A DNA stretch of 64,000 nucleotides from Chloroflexota bacterium (lineage in GTDB: Bacteria; Chloroflexota; Anaerolineae; Anaerolineales; Villigracilaceae). How positions within the stretch are numbered: position 1 is the stretch's first letter; every line of letters begins with the position of its first letter. The stretch is taken from contig JACPVF010000017.1 in NCBI GenBank assembly GCA_016191845.1, forward strand, positions 62,001-126,000, written 5' to 3'. The translations under genes were made by a program, and so were the position numbers. This document shows, in pieces, positions 44,644-53,364 of the stretch. The notes beneath the pieces were generated by a model. The model did not search any database. It saw only the letters and a list, made by a program, of their open reading frames with translations, and was not told the origin of the DNA.

Positions 44644-46008
44644 ATGACCCTCTGGGGTGGACGCTTTTCCACCAAACTCAACGATCAGGCCTGGGATCTG
44701 AATTCCTCGCTGTCTGTTGACCAGCGCATGGCCATTCAGGATGTGGATGGTTCCATCGCCTGGGCCGACGCCATCCACAAGGCGGGCATTCTCTCGGACG
44801 AAGAACACGAGCAGATCGCCCTCGGGCTGGATACCGTCAAAGCGGAGTTTTCCACGGGGCAGTTCGTCTTCGCCCCCGCCGACGAGGATATCCACACGGC
44901 CGTCGAGCGCCGCCTGAGCGAGTTGGTTGGCGCGGCGGCGGGCAAGCTCCACACGGGGCGCAGCCGCAACGATCAGGTCGCCACCGACTTTCGCCTGTGG
45001 ATGCTGGGTGCGATTCCGCAGCTCGATGCCGCGCTCAAGGATTTGCAATCTGCATTGGTGGAACAGGCCGAGGCCGCAGGCGAGATCGTCATGCCGGGTT
45101 ACACCCATCTGCAGCGCGCCCAGCCGATCCTGCTGTCGCACTGGTGGCTGAGTCACTACTGGCCGCTCGACCGCGACCGTGCCCGCCTCAATGACCTGAC
45201 CCCGCGTGTGGCCGTCCTGCCGCTGGGATGCGGCGCGCTGGCGGGCACTCCGCTGAACGTGGACCGCGCCGCTCTTGCCGATGCGCTGCATTTTGCCAAG
45301 CCTGCGCCCAACAGCCTGGATGCCGTCTCGGACCGAGACTTTGCGGCCGAGTTCCTGTTCTCTACCACGCTGATTGGTGTCCACCTCAGCAAGCTGGCCG
45401 AGCAGATTGTGCTCTACACCAGCGCCGAGTTTGGCTTCTTCGAACTCTCGGACGCTTATTCAACGGGTTCGAGTCTGATGCCGCAGAAGAAGAATCCCGA
45501 CGTGTTCGAACTGACGCGCGGCAAGGCGGGCACGTTGCTCGGTCTGCTGACGGGCTTGCTGGCCACGCTCAAAGGTCTACCCTCGACCTACGACAAGGAC
45601 TTGCAGGAAGACAAGGCCGCCGTCTTCGCCGCGTTCGACACGCTGACGATCATGCTGCCTGTCCTGGCGGGCGCGCTGCGCACCATCACCGCCAAGCCCG
45701 AGCGGATGCGTGCTGCCATCGACTCGACCATGATGGCCACCGACCTGGCGGATTACCTCGTGAACAAGGGCATCCCGTTCCGCGAGACGCATGCCATCGC
45801 AGGGAAAGCTGTCCGCGCGGCGCTGGAGAGTCAGCTTGGGCTGGAGCAAATGCCGCTCGAAGCGTATCAGGCTCTCAGTCCCGCCTTTGAAGCGGATGTA
45901 TACCAAGTGTACGACCCGCTGAGTTCCATCCAAAAAAGAAATGCGATTGGCGGCACGAGCCTCCAGTCGGTCAAAAATCAGATTCAAAAAATTAAGGAGA
46001 ATCAATAA
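44644..46008 (+). CDS. argH: Argininosuccinate lyase
   Basis: 454 residues, fumarase/aspartase superfamily. Splits argininosuccinate to arginine and fumarate. Signature GSSLMPQKKNPDVFEL, the TGRSRNDQVATD site and HLQRAQPILLSHW are visible. GGAAACC precedes the ATG. Its stop codon overlaps the lysW start by one base, so lysW is directly coupled to an arginine gene. Confidence 0.97.
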   Translation: MTLWGGRFSTKLNDQAWDLNSSLSVDQRMAIQDVDGSIAWADAIHKAGILSDEEHEQIALGLDTVKAEFSTGQFVFAPADEDIHTAVERRLSELVGAAAGKLHTGRSRNDQVATDFRLWMLGAIPQLDAALKDLQSALVEQAEAAGEIVMPGYTHLQRAQPILLSHWWLSHYWPLDRDRARLNDLTPRVAVLPLGCGALAGTPLNVDRAALADALHFAKPAPNSLDAVSDRDFAAEFLFSTTLIGVHLSKLAEQIVLYTSAEFGFFELSDAYSTGSSLMPQKKNPDVFELTRGKAGTLLGLLTGLLATLKGLPSTYDKDLQEDKAAVFAAFDTLTIMLPVLAGALRTITAKPERMRAAIDSTMMATDLADYLVNKGIPFRETHAIAGKAVRAALESQLGLEQMPLEAYQALSPAFEADVYQVYDPLSSIQKRNAIGGTSLQSVKNQIQKIKENQ

Positions 46009-46178
46009 TGTCTACCGTTGCCTGCCCTGAATGTGAAGCCGAAGTTACGCTGGATGCCGGCACCGAAGTCGGCGAGATCATCGTCTGTTCTGATTGCGGC
46101 GTGGACCTGGAAGTGACCTCGGTCGACCCCGCTGCCGTGCAGCTTGCGCCCATGGAACAGGAAGATTGGGGTGAATAA
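46008..46178 (+). CDS. lysW: Amino-group carrier protein LysW
   Basis: 56 residues. Zinc-ribbon start (CPECEAEV, then CSDCG) and the diagnostic C-terminal EDWGE, whose last Glu is joined to the alpha-amino group of alpha-aminoadipate (lysine route) or glutamate (ornithine/arginine route). The carrier protects and presents the substrate to LysZ, LysY, LysJ and LysK, all encoded downstream. AAGGAG lies at the end of argH. Confidence 0.95.
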   Translation: MSTVACPECEAEVTLDAGTEVGEIIVCSDCGVDLEVTSVDPAAVQLAPMEQEDWGE

Positions 46179-46184
46179 ATTTTT

Positions 46185-46212
46185 GTAGGGGCGACTGGCC
46201 AGTCGCCCCTAC
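46185..46212. repeat. GTAGGGGC-family hairpin between lysW and lysX
   Basis: Perfect 12-base arms (GTAGGGGCGACT) around GGCC. Same family as the copies in hypF, lysK and the leuB-ilvE spacer. Confidence 0.8.
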
Positions 46213-46222
46213 GGAGAATATT

Positions 46223-47095
46223 ATGCAACTACGATTAAAGATCGGCGTCCTGTTTTCGCGCGTGCGTGTCGAAGAAAAATGGATCTTCGGCGCGATGGAA
46301 AAGCGCGGCATTGACTATGAGCGGCTCGATGATCGAGCGATCCATTTTGACCTGGATAAGCCTCAGTCCTGGCAGCAATACGACGCGGTGCTTGAACGCA
46401 GCATTAGCTATAACAGCGGATTGTATGCGCTGCGCCTGTTGAACTCATTTGGCGTGCCGACGGTCAACACGGCAGCGGTGGCGGAGGTCTGCGGTGACAA
46501 GCTGATGACCAGCGCCGCGCTGGCGCGAGCGGGTGTCCCTCAACCGCACAACGCGACCGCCTTCACCCCTGAGGCCGCGCTCGAAGCCATCGAAGCCTTT
46601 GGTTACCCCGTGGTGCTCAAGCCCGTTGTCGGTTCATGGGGACGGTTGCTGGCCAAGGTCAATGACCGCGATGCGGCCGAGGCGGTGCTGGAGCACAAGT
46701 CCACGCTGGGTTCGGTACAGCATTCGGTATTTTATATTCAGGAATACATCGACAAGCCTGGACGTGATATCCGCGCCATCGTTATCGGCGACCGCGTGTT
46801 GACCGCCATGTATCGCAACTCAGAGCATTGGATCACCAACACGGCTCGCGGCGGGAGCGGGGAATTGTGTCCCATCACACCCGAGATCGAGGATATTTGT
46901 CTGCGCGCTTCGAAAGCGGTGGGTGGTGGCCTGCTCGGTGTGGATCTGGTCGAGCATCCTGAAAAGGGATTGGTGGTCAATGAGATCAACCATACGATGG
47001 AGTTCCACACCATGCAGCCGTTGAGTGGGATCGACATCGCAGGTGAGATCGTAGAGTACACCATGAGTGTCGCCAGAATGAAAGCGGAAGGGTGA
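46223..47095 (+). CDS. lysX: LysW ligase (LysX, or ArgX acting on glutamate)
   Basis: 290 residues, RimK/ATP-grasp fold. Ligates alpha-aminoadipate or glutamate to the C-terminal Glu of LysW. ATP-grasp features: [37 protein letters not shown], and the metal site [12 protein letters not shown]. Whether it prefers aminoadipate or glutamate is not settled here; operon context favours at least glutamate. ATG preceded by GGAG. Confidence 0.92.
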   Translation: MQLRLKIGVLFSRVRVEEKWIFGAMEKRGIDYERLDDRAIHFDLDKPQSWQQYDAVLERSISYNSGLYALRLLNSFGVPTVNTAAVAEVCGDKLMTSAALARAGVPQPHNATAFTPEAALEAIEAFGYPVVLKPVVGSWGRLLAKVNDRDAAEAVLEHKSTLGSVQHSVFYIQEYIDKPGRDIRAIVIGDRVLTAMYRNSEHWITNTARGGSGELCPITPEIEDICLRASKAVGGGLLGVDLVEHPEKGLVVNEINHTMEFHTMQPLSGIDIAGEIVEYTMSVARMKAEG

Positions 47096-47102
47096 TGTGG
47101 AC

Positions 47103-48146
47103 ATGACTACAACCGTTTCGATCATCGGTGCTTCAGGTTATGGGGGAGGGGAATTGCTGCGCCTGCTGTTGGGTCATCCCAATGTCGAGGTAAAGCAGGT
47201 GACTTCGCGCTCGCATCTGGGCGAGTATGTGTATCAGGTCCATCCGAATCTGCGTAAGCGGACGCAGCTCAAGTTCAGCGACCCTGCCACGCTGGAGCCC
47301 GTGGATATCCTCTTCCTGGCCCAGCCGCACGGACAAGCGCAACACCACATCGAAGAATACGCCAGCCTTGCACCGAAGGTCATCGACCTGGCGGCGGATT
47401 TCCGCCTACGCGATGCGGACTTTTACGAGAAGTGGTACGGCGAAAAACATGCCGCGCCCGAGTGGTTGAGCAAATTCGTGTACGGACTCCCCGAGTTGCA
47501 CCGTGCCGAGATGGCGACTGCCAACTACGTCAGCGGCGTGGGTTGCAATGCGACTGCCAGCAATCTGGCGCTGCTGCCGCTGGTCAAGGCTGATCTGTTG
47601 GATTTATCTTCTCCAATTTTTATTGAGATCAAGGTCGGTTCGTCGGAGGGGGGCGCGGAAGGGAACTCGGGCTCGTTGCACGCGGAGCGCGCCAACGTCA
47701 TCCGCACATTCTCGGCGTTCGGGCATCGTCACACCGCCGAGGTCATCCAGGAAATGGGTGTGAACGCGGAGCGTGTTTCCCTGACGATGACCGCCGTGGA
47801 CCTGGTGCGCGGCGTGTTGGCGACCGCGCATGCCAGGGTCAAGGCTGGTGTGGCGAACAAGGATCTATGGAAGGCTTATCGCACAGTGGCGAACGAGAAT
47901 CCGTTCGTGCGCGTGGTCAAGGAACAGCGTGGAATCTACCGCGTGCCCGAGCCGAAGATCCTGGCTGGCTCGAACTACGCCGACCTCGGCTTCGAGCTGG
48001 ACGAGAGCAACGGTCACATCGTGGCGATGTGCGCCATCGACAATCTCATGAAGGGTGCATCGGGTACCGCTGTGCAATGTATGAACCTGATGATGGGCTG
48101 GGACGAAACGCTCGGGTTGGAGTTCATGGGGTTGCACCCGATTTAA
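47103..48146 (+). CDS. lysY: LysW-gamma-aminoadipyl/glutamyl-phosphate reductase (ArgC-like)
   Basis: 347 residues, N-acetylglutamyl-phosphate reductase family. NADPH site GASGYGGGELLRLL, the catalytic Cys in YVSGVGCNATASNLALLPL, and the closing MKGASGTAVQCMNLMMG are clear. Reduces the LysW-bound acyl phosphate to the semialdehyde. The ATG at 47103 is used; a GTG two codons earlier is possible. Confidence 0.93.
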   Translation: MTTTVSIIGASGYGGGELLRLLLGHPNVEVKQVTSRSHLGEYVYQVHPNLRKRTQLKFSDPATLEPVDILFLAQPHGQAQHHIEEYASLAPKVIDLAADFRLRDADFYEKWYGEKHAAPEWLSKFVYGLPELHRAEMATANYVSGVGCNATASNLALLPLVKADLLDLSSPIFIEIKVGSSEGGAEGNSGSLHAERANVIRTFSAFGHRHTAEVIQEMGVNAERVSLTMTAVDLVRGVLATAHARVKAGVANKDLWKAYRTVANENPFVRVVKEQRGIYRVPEPKILAGSNYADLGFELDESNGHIVAMCAIDNLMKGASGTAVQCMNLMMGWDETLGLEFMGLHPI

Positions 48147-48154
48147 GAAATGTG

Positions 48155-48257
48155 TTCGCCTTGAGCGAAGTCGAAGGGCGTTTGTGCAGGAAAAAGTTAT
48201 ATCAAATGTCCTTCGACTGCGCAGCGTGAAAAGACGCGCTGCTCCGCTCAGGACGAA
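48155..48257. repeat. TTCGCCTTGAGC...GTCGAAGG-type inverted repeat between lysY and lysZ
   Basis: Contains GAGCGAAGTCGAAGGGC and, about 40 bases later, GTCCTTCGACTGCGC with CTCAGGACGAAG at the end. A related element fills the cimA-leuB spacer (62587-62706). Confidence 0.65.
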
Positions 48258-48269
48258 GATGGAGCATTT

Positions 48270-49079
48270 ATGGAAATCACAGTTGTCAAACTCGGCGGCA
48301 CCGAGGGTGTGGACTTTTCCGCGATTTGCAAGGATGCCGTGGAGTTGTTGAATCAGGGTAAGAGACTGGTATTCGTGCATGGCGGGTCGGCCGAGGCGAA
48401 CGCGTTGGGCGATGGGCTGGGCACGCCACCCAGGATGATCACCTCACCTTCAGGCTACACCTCGCGTTACACCGACCGCAAGACGCTGGAGATCTTTCTG
48501 ATGGCGGTCAATGGCAAGGTCAACTCGTTGCTGACCGAGCAGTTGCAGATGTTGGGCGTCAATGCCTTTGGCCTGTGCGGACTGGATGGCAGGTTGATAG
48601 AGGCCACGCGCAAGGATTCGATCCAGTCCATCGAGAACGGCAAGCGCAAGATCATCCGCGATGATTACACAGGCAAGATCGAAACGGTCAATGCGGGGTT
48701 GTTAACCATGCTGCTCGATGCAGGCTATCTGCCCGTCATCGCGCCTGTGGCGGTCAGCGAGAAGGGCGAGGCCCTCAACGTGGACGCTGACCGCGCGGCG
48801 GCGATGGTGGCGTCTGCGCTCAAGGCGCAGACACTGCTGCTGCTCACAGCGGTGCCTGGGCTGATGAAAAACTTCCCAGACGAGTCGACGCTCATTCGAC
48901 AGCTGCCGCAGAGTCAGCTTGGGGCGGCGAGCGAAGCGGCACAGGGTCGCATGAAGAAGAAAGTGCTGGGGGCCGAGGAAGCGCTCAAAGGCGGAGTCCA
49001 GCGCGTCATTATCGCGGACGGACGAATCCAGAATCCCATCTCGAATGCTTTATCAGGAAATGGAACTGTGATCCAATGA
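48270..49079 (+). CDS. lysZ: LysW-aminoadipate/glutamate kinase (ArgB-like)
   Basis: 269 residues, amino acid kinase fold. VVKLGGTEG, VHGGSAEANALGDGLG, and VDADRAAAMVASAL are typical of the ArgB/LysZ group. Phosphorylates the side-chain carboxylate of the LysW-bound substrate. GGAG precedes the ATG. Its stop overlaps the lysJ start (ATGA). Confidence 0.93.
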   Translation: MEITVVKLGGTEGVDFSAICKDAVELLNQGKRLVFVHGGSAEANALGDGLGTPPRMITSPSGYTSRYTDRKTLEIFLMAVNGKVNSLLTEQLQMLGVNAFGLCGLDGRLIEATRKDSIQSIENGKRKIIRDDYTGKIETVNAGLLTMLLDAGYLPVIAPVAVSEKGEALNVDADRAAAMVASALKAQTLLLLTAVPGLMKNFPDESTLIRQLPQSQLGAASEAAQGRMKKKVLGAEEALKGGVQRVIIADGRIQNPISNALSGNGTVIQ

Positions 49080-50254
49080 ACACCAAAGAAATTTTAGAGA
49101 TCGAGAATCAACATACCTCGGGCGTGTACGCCAAGCAGGCGCTGACCATCGTGCGAGGACAGGGTGCATCCTTGTTTGATGCGGATGGCGTTGAATACCT
49201 GGACTGTTCGTCGGGTCACGGCGTGGCGAATTTGGGTCATGCGCACCCGAAGGTGGCGGAGGCGCTCTACAAGCAGGCCAACACGCTGATCACGTTGTTC
49301 GAGTCCTTCCCGAATGACCAGCGCGCGATGCTGATGGAAAAGATCACATCGCTGGTGCCTGGCCTGGATCGCGTCTTCTTCTGCAACTCGGGTACCGAGG
49401 CCGTGGAAGCGTCGTTCAAGTTTGCGCGCATCTCCACGGGACGCAAGAACATCATCGCGGCCATGCGCGCCTTCCACGGGCGGACCTTTGGCTCGCTCTC
49501 AGCGACGTTCAACAAAAAGTATCGCGAAGGGTTCGAGCCGCTGCTGCCTGGCGTTTCGCATGTGGCCTATAACAACATCGAGGCGTTGGAGAAGACTGTC
49601 AACGAAGAGACGGCTGCCGTGATCCTCGAAGTGGTGCAGGGCGAGGGCGGCGTGTATCCCGCCTCGCAGGAATATATCCAGGCGGCGCGGCGGATCTGTG
49701 ACGAGCGCGGCGCGCTGCTCATCATCGACGAGATCCAGACGGGCTTCGGCCGCACGGGACGGCTGTTCGCCATTCAGCACTTCGGCGTGACCCCCGACCT
49801 GCTGACCTGTGCCAAGTCCCTGGCGGGCGGCGTGCCGATGGGCGCCGTGCTGATCGGACGCCACGTTCAGAATCTGACCCCAGGCGTGCACGGCTCGACC
49901 TTTGGCGGGAATCCGCTTTCGTGTGCGGCGGCCAATGCGGCGCTGGACATCATCCTCAGCGAGGACTTGCCGCGCCAGGCCGAGGTCAAAGGCGCGTATT
50001 TGATGGATCGCCTGAAGCGCATCCAGTCGCCGAATATCCGCGAAGTGCGTGGACTGGGATTAATGATCGGCATCGAGATGAAGCAGAAGGTCGCGCTGTA
50101 TCTCAAGGCGCTGCAAGAACGTCACATCATCGCTTTGAATGCGGGCATGACCGTCATCCGCCTGCTGCCGCCGTTGGTCATCACCTATGAGCAGCTCGAT
50201 CATTTGGTGGATGTTCTAAGCAAAGTCCTAATCGCTGAGCAAAAAGATGAGTGA
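49076..50254 (+). CDS. lysJ: LysW-semialdehyde aminotransferase (ArgD-like)
   Basis: 392 residues, class III PLP aminotransferase. [17 protein letters not shown], the [19 protein letters not shown] region and the PLP Lys in [14 protein letters not shown] are intact. Transfers an amino group from glutamate to the LysW-bound semialdehyde. Overlaps lysZ by four and lysK by eight bases. Confidence 0.93.
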   Translation: MNTKEILEIENQHTSGVYAKQALTIVRGQGASLFDADGVEYLDCSSGHGVANLGHAHPKVAEALYKQANTLITLFESFPNDQRAMLMEKITSLVPGLDRVFFCNSGTEAVEASFKFARISTGRKNIIAAMRAFHGRTFGSLSATFNKKYREGFEPLLPGVSHVAYNNIEALEKTVNEETAAVILEVVQGEGGVYPASQEYIQAARRICDERGALLIIDEIQTGFGRTGRLFAIQHFGVTPDLLTCAKSLAGGVPMGAVLIGRHVQNLTPGVHGSTFGGNPLSCAAANAALDIILSEDLPRQAEVKGAYLMDRLKRIQSPNIREVRGLGLMIGIEMKQKVALYLKALQERHIIALNAGMTVIRLLPPLVITYEQLDHLVDVLSKVLIAEQKDE

Positions 50255-51299
50255 TACTTTAATCGGCCTTGTCTCGCAGTACAGTCCATCTGGCCAGGAA
50301 CGCGGCGCGGTGGATTGGCTGGTAGCGCGGATGAAGTCCCTTGGCTATGACGACGCGTTCGTGGATAACGCAGGCAACGCTGTGGGTGTGATGGGGCAGG
50401 GACCGAAACAGGTAATCCTGCTGGGTCATATCGACACGGTGCCTGGGGAGATTTCCGTTGAATTTGTAGGGGCGACGGGTCCGTCGCCCGTGTTATATGG
50501 TCGTGGCTCGGTGGATGCCAAGGGTCCGCTGGCATGTTTTGCAGATGCGGTGGCGCAGGTCGGCGCGAAGGGGGGGTGGCAGTTCGTGGTCATCGGCGCG
50601 ATCGAGGAGGAGCGCGACTCGGATGGGGCGCGCTTTGTAGCGACCCAATACAAGCCAGACTTTGCCATCATCGGTGAGCCCAATCAGTGGGATCGTGTGG
50701 CCCTGGGATACAAAGGCAGTGCCTGGGCCAATGTGACCGTCAAACGCGGACAGGTCCATTCGGCCAGCGGCAAACAGACGGCCTGTGAAGCGGTGGTGGA
50801 GCTCTGGCAGGCAGTGAAGTCCTTTACGGATTCCTACAACGCCGATAAGCCGCGCGCTTTCGACCAGATCCTGCCGACGTTGCGCGGCATGGAGTCTGGC
50901 ATGGATGAAAACGAACAATGGGCTACGCTGAAGATCGGTGCCCGTTTGCCTGTGGAATGTCCGCCGCAAGATTGGTATGCCAAATTGAATGAACTCGCGG
51001 GCGATGCAAAGGTGCAGGCGGGTGGATACGCCATCCCTGCCTGGGCGTGCGAGAAGAACACCCCGCTGGTACGCGCCTTCTTAAACGGGATCCGCTCCCA
51101 GGGCGGAGAGCCGCGCTTCGTCTACAAAACGGGAACCGCCGACTTGAACATCGTCGCGCCTGTGTGGCAATGTCCCGCCGTAGTGTATGGTCCAGGCGAC
51201 TCGGCGATGGATCACACGCCCAATGAGCATATCGACCTGAACGATTATCGTAAGGCCGTGGATGTGTTGAGTGCGGCATTGTCGAAATTGACCGCTTAA
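50247..51299 (+). CDS. lysK: LysW-lysine/ornithine hydrolase
   Basis: 350 residues, M20 metallopeptidase family. Releases lysine or ornithine from LysW. Metal-binding motifs LLGHIDTVPG, YGRGSVDAKGPLACFAD, GAIEEERDSDGA and IIGEPNQWD are present. Residues about 74-82, just before the second metal motif, are encoded by a partly decayed GTAGGGGC palindrome (50466-50492), which adds a few residues without breaking the frame. Last gene of the arginine/lysine run; a separate promoter follows. Confidence 0.93.
   Translation: MSDTLIGLVSQYSPSGQERGAVDWLVARMKSLGYDDAFVDNAGNAVGVMGQGPKQVILLGHIDTVPGEISVEFVGATGPSPVLYGRGSVDAKGPLACFADAVAQVGAKGGWQFVVIGAIEEERDSDGARFVATQYKPDFAIIGEPNQWDRVALGYKGSAWANVTVKRGQVHSASGKQTACEAVVELWQAVKSFTDSYNADKPRAFDQILPTLRGMESGMDENEQWATLKIGARLPVECPPQDWYAKLNELAGDAKVQAGGYAIPAWACEKNTPLVRAFLNGIRSQGGEPRFVYKTGTADLNIVAPVWQCPAVVYGPGDSAMDHTPNEHIDLNDYRKAVDVLSAALSKLTA
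50466..50492. repeat. GTAGGGGC-family palindrome inside lysK
   Basis: GTAGGGGCGACGG followed by CCGTCGCCCGTG: the inner arms pair perfectly, and the outer end has decayed from CCCTAC to CGTG. In frame within lysK. Confidence 0.6.
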
Positions 51300-51313
51300 T
51301 TCTTTGTCAGATT

Positions 51314-51339
51314 TGTAAACACTCGGTTAATCGTTTACA
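51314..51339. promoter_or_regulatory. Inverted repeat upstream of the ilv promoter
   Basis: TGTAAAC (51314-51320) and GTTTACA (51333-51339) separated by 12 bases, ending 17 bases before the -35 box. A possible operator or activator site; no regulator is assigned. Confidence 0.35.
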
Positions 51340-51356
51340 TTTTCGGAAATTGCCCC

Positions 51357-51384
51357 TTGACGGATTTTCTTTTCTGCCTATAAT
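51357..51384 (+). promoter_or_regulatory. Sigma70-like promoter of the ilv-leu operon leader
   Basis: TTGACG (51357-51362), 16-base spacer, perfect TATAAT (51379-51384). The predicted start near 51391 leaves a 16-base lead to the leader ATG. Confidence 0.8.
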
Positions 51385-51406
51385 CGGGCGAAATACCTAG
51401 CGCCAA

Positions 51407-51511
51407 ATGAACACAATTTTCACCCTCTCCCTTATTGTCGTCCTTCTTGCGGTCCTTATTATTAAGGATCTATTTTTGGTTAGGATGGCAACGGTGAGAG
51501 TGCAAAAGTAA
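51407..51511 (+). CDS. Branched-chain amino acid leader peptide of the ilvD operon
   Basis: 34 codons plus stop. Seventeen residues are Ile, Leu or Val, with the run [11 protein letters not shown] at positions 9-19. It lies between a strong promoter and an intrinsic terminator, ahead of ilvD. Composition and position match leader peptides of classical ilv/leu attenuators; ribosomes would stall when charged Ile, Leu or Val tRNA runs short. No Shine-Dalgarno is seen. It has the same codon count as the argG leader. Confidence 0.8.
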   Translation: MNTIFTLSLIVVLLAVLIIKDLFLVRMATVRVQK

Positions 51512-51564
51512 GCACACACCAAGTAGGAACGAAGAGCCGCCCTAACCACGGGCGGCTCTTTTTG
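51477..51564 (+). promoter_or_regulatory. Transcription attenuator of the ilv-leu operon
   Basis: Terminator: perfect 11-base arms (AAGAGCCGCCC at 51532-51542 and complement 51550-51560), loop TAACCAC, then TTTTT. Candidate antiterminator: TGGTTAGG (51477-51484, inside the leader gene) pairs perfectly with CCTAACCA (51541-51548), taking the end of the left arm and the loop; GGC (51487-51489) can add three pairs with GCC (51536-51538). Hairpin GTGC-N8-GCAC (51500-51515) spans the leader stop codon. Confidence 0.72.
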
Positions 51565-51627
51565 TTACCCCAACCCCAGTTCCTTTCCAGGACGAAGTCA
51601 TGGAGAGGGAAGGACCAAAGGAGCCGT

Positions 51628-53307
51628 ATGCGTTCAGATACTGTCAAGAAAGGGTACGACAAAGCACCACACCGCGCGTTACTGCGCGCCACGGGGTTGC
51701 GGGATGATGATTTCGAGAAGCCGTTCGTTGCAATCGTCAATTCTTATGTGGATGTTGTGCCCGGTCATGTTCATTTGCAAGAATTCGGCAAGCTGGTAAA
51801 GGATGCTGTGCGCGCGGCGGGTGGTGTGCCGTTCGAGTTCAACACCATCGGCGTGGATGATGGCATCGCGATGGGCCACATGGGCATGAAGTATTCGCTG
51901 CCGTCGCGCGAGTTGATCGCCGACTGCGTGGAGACCATGATCGAGGCCCATCGTTTCGACGCGATGGTCTGCATCCCCAACTGCGACAAGATCGTACCTG
52001 GGATGTTGCTGGCTGCCATGCGTGTCAACATCCCGACCATCTTCGTCTCGGGTGGACCGATGGCAGCGGGTCGCACACCTGAAGGCGAGGCCATTGACCT
52101 GATCTCGGTGTTCGAAGGCGTGGGGGCTTTCTCTGCGGGGAAGATCGATGAGAAGCGTTTGTCTGTTCTGGAAAGATTTGCCTGTCCATCTTGCGGCTCG
52201 TGCTCGGGCATGTTCACGGCCAACTCGATGAACTGTCTGATGGAAGCCATCGGGCTGGCACTGCCGTACAACGGGTCGGCGTTAGCGAAGACTCCCGAAC
52301 GCGAGGACCTGGCGAAGCGTGCCGCGGCGCAGGTCATGACCTTGATCGAACGCGACCTCAAGCCGCGCGACATCGTGACCGCCGAAGCCATCGACGACGC
52401 CTTCGCTCTGGACATGGCGATGGGCGGCTCGTCGAACACGGTGCTGCACACGCTGGCGCTAGCCAACGAAGCGGGCGTGGACTATCCGCTGAGTCGTATC
52501 AACGCCGTGGCTGATAAGGTGCCGCACATCTGCAAGGTTTCGCCTGCGGGCAAGTGGCACATGGAAGATGTCCACCGCGCGGGCGGCATCCCTGCCATTT
52601 TGAACGAAGTTCAGCGTGGGACGGGTATGTTGCACATGGACCGTCCGACGGTCAGCGGCACGACGCTGGGGGAATCGATTCAAGGTTGTGAGATCCAGGA
52701 TGACGAAGTGATTCGTCCCTATGAAAATGCACATTCCAAGCGTGGCGGTCTGTCGATCCTTTTTGGTAATCTCGCCCCCAACGGCGCGGTGGTCAAGGTC
52801 GGCGGCGTGAGCGCAGCCATGATGAAGTTCAGCGGACCCGCGCGCATCTACGAGTCGCAGGATGCGGCGCTGGCGGGAATCCTGGCCAACGAGGTCAAGG
52901 CGGGGGACGTGGTCGTCGTCCGCTACGAAGGACCGAAGGGCGGGCCTGGGATGCAGGAGATGCTCTCGCCGACCTCTGCCATCATGGGACAGGGTCTGGG
53001 CGACAAGGTGGCGCTGATCACCGACGGCCGTTTCAGCGGCGGGACGCGCGGCGCCTGCATTGGTCACGTCTCGCCTGAGGCGGCGGCGGGCGGCCCGATC
53101 GCGGCGCTCCAGCCTGGGGATGTGATCGACATCGATTTAACGGAACGCAGGCTCGAGGTCCGCTTGAGCGCGGAGGAGATCGAGAGTCGCATCGCGGCGC
53201 TGCCTCCGTTCCAATCCAATGTGAAGAGCAAGTGGCTGAAGCGTTACTCGCATTTCGTGACCAGCGCAGATACGGGCGCAGTGTTGTCAACTGACGGTGG
53301 ACGGTAG
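51628..53307 (+). CDS. ilvD: Dihydroxyacid dehydratase
   Basis: 559 residues. Converts dihydroxy-isovalerate and -methylvalerate to the 2-keto acids. Iron-sulfur cluster Cys are in [11 protein letters not shown] and [31 protein letters not shown] and the C-terminal [11 protein letters not shown] are intact. The start giving [22 protein letters not shown] has AAAGGAG upstream; in-frame codons before it run into the terminator. The last codons and stop lie in a repeat. Confidence 0.96.
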   Translation: MRSDTVKKGYDKAPHRALLRATGLRDDDFEKPFVAIVNSYVDVVPGHVHLQEFGKLVKDAVRAAGGVPFEFNTIGVDDGIAMGHMGMKYSLPSRELIADCVETMIEAHRFDAMVCIPNCDKIVPGMLLAAMRVNIPTIFVSGGPMAAGRTPEGEAIDLISVFEGVGAFSAGKIDEKRLSVLERFACPSCGSCSGMFTANSMNCLMEAIGLALPYNGSALAKTPEREDLAKRAAAQVMTLIERDLKPRDIVTAEAIDDAFALDMAMGGSSNTVLHTLALANEAGVDYPLSRINAVADKVPHICKVSPAGKWHMEDVHRAGGIPAILNEVQRGTGMLHMDRPTVSGTTLGESIQGCEIQDDEVIRPYENAHSKRGGLSILFGNLAPNGAVVKVGGVSAAMMKFSGPARIYESQDAALAGILANEVKAGDVVVVRYEGPKGGPGMQEMLSPTSAIMGQGLGDKVALITDGRFSGGTRGACIGHVSPEAAAGGPIAALQPGDVIDIDLTERRLEVRLSAEEIESRIAALPPFQSNVKSKWLKRYSHFVTSADTGAVLSTDGGR

Positions 53308-53347
53308 ACGGCGGACGGAACGGTCCACGGTCAATGGTCTACGGTCC
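53296..53347. repeat. GGTCTACGGTCC-family repeat in the ilvD-ilvB spacer
   Basis: GGTGGACGGTAGACGGCGG followed by GGTCCACGGTCAATGGTC; the two halves are partly complementary. It contributes the final residues and stop codon of ilvD. A related repeat lies inside hypF. Confidence 0.65.
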
Positions 53348-53364
53348 AATCAAAGGAGCAGAGA

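Noticed and set aside
51314-51339. BirA (biotin repressor) operator
   Set aside because: The arms resemble TTGTAAACC/GGTTTACAA, but the spacing is several bases too short, the outer bases do not match and no biotin gene is near.
51562-51627. Longer N-terminus for IlvD
   Set aside because: The in-frame upstream ATG is just after the attenuator T-run; the ATG at 51628 has AAAGGAG and matches the family start.
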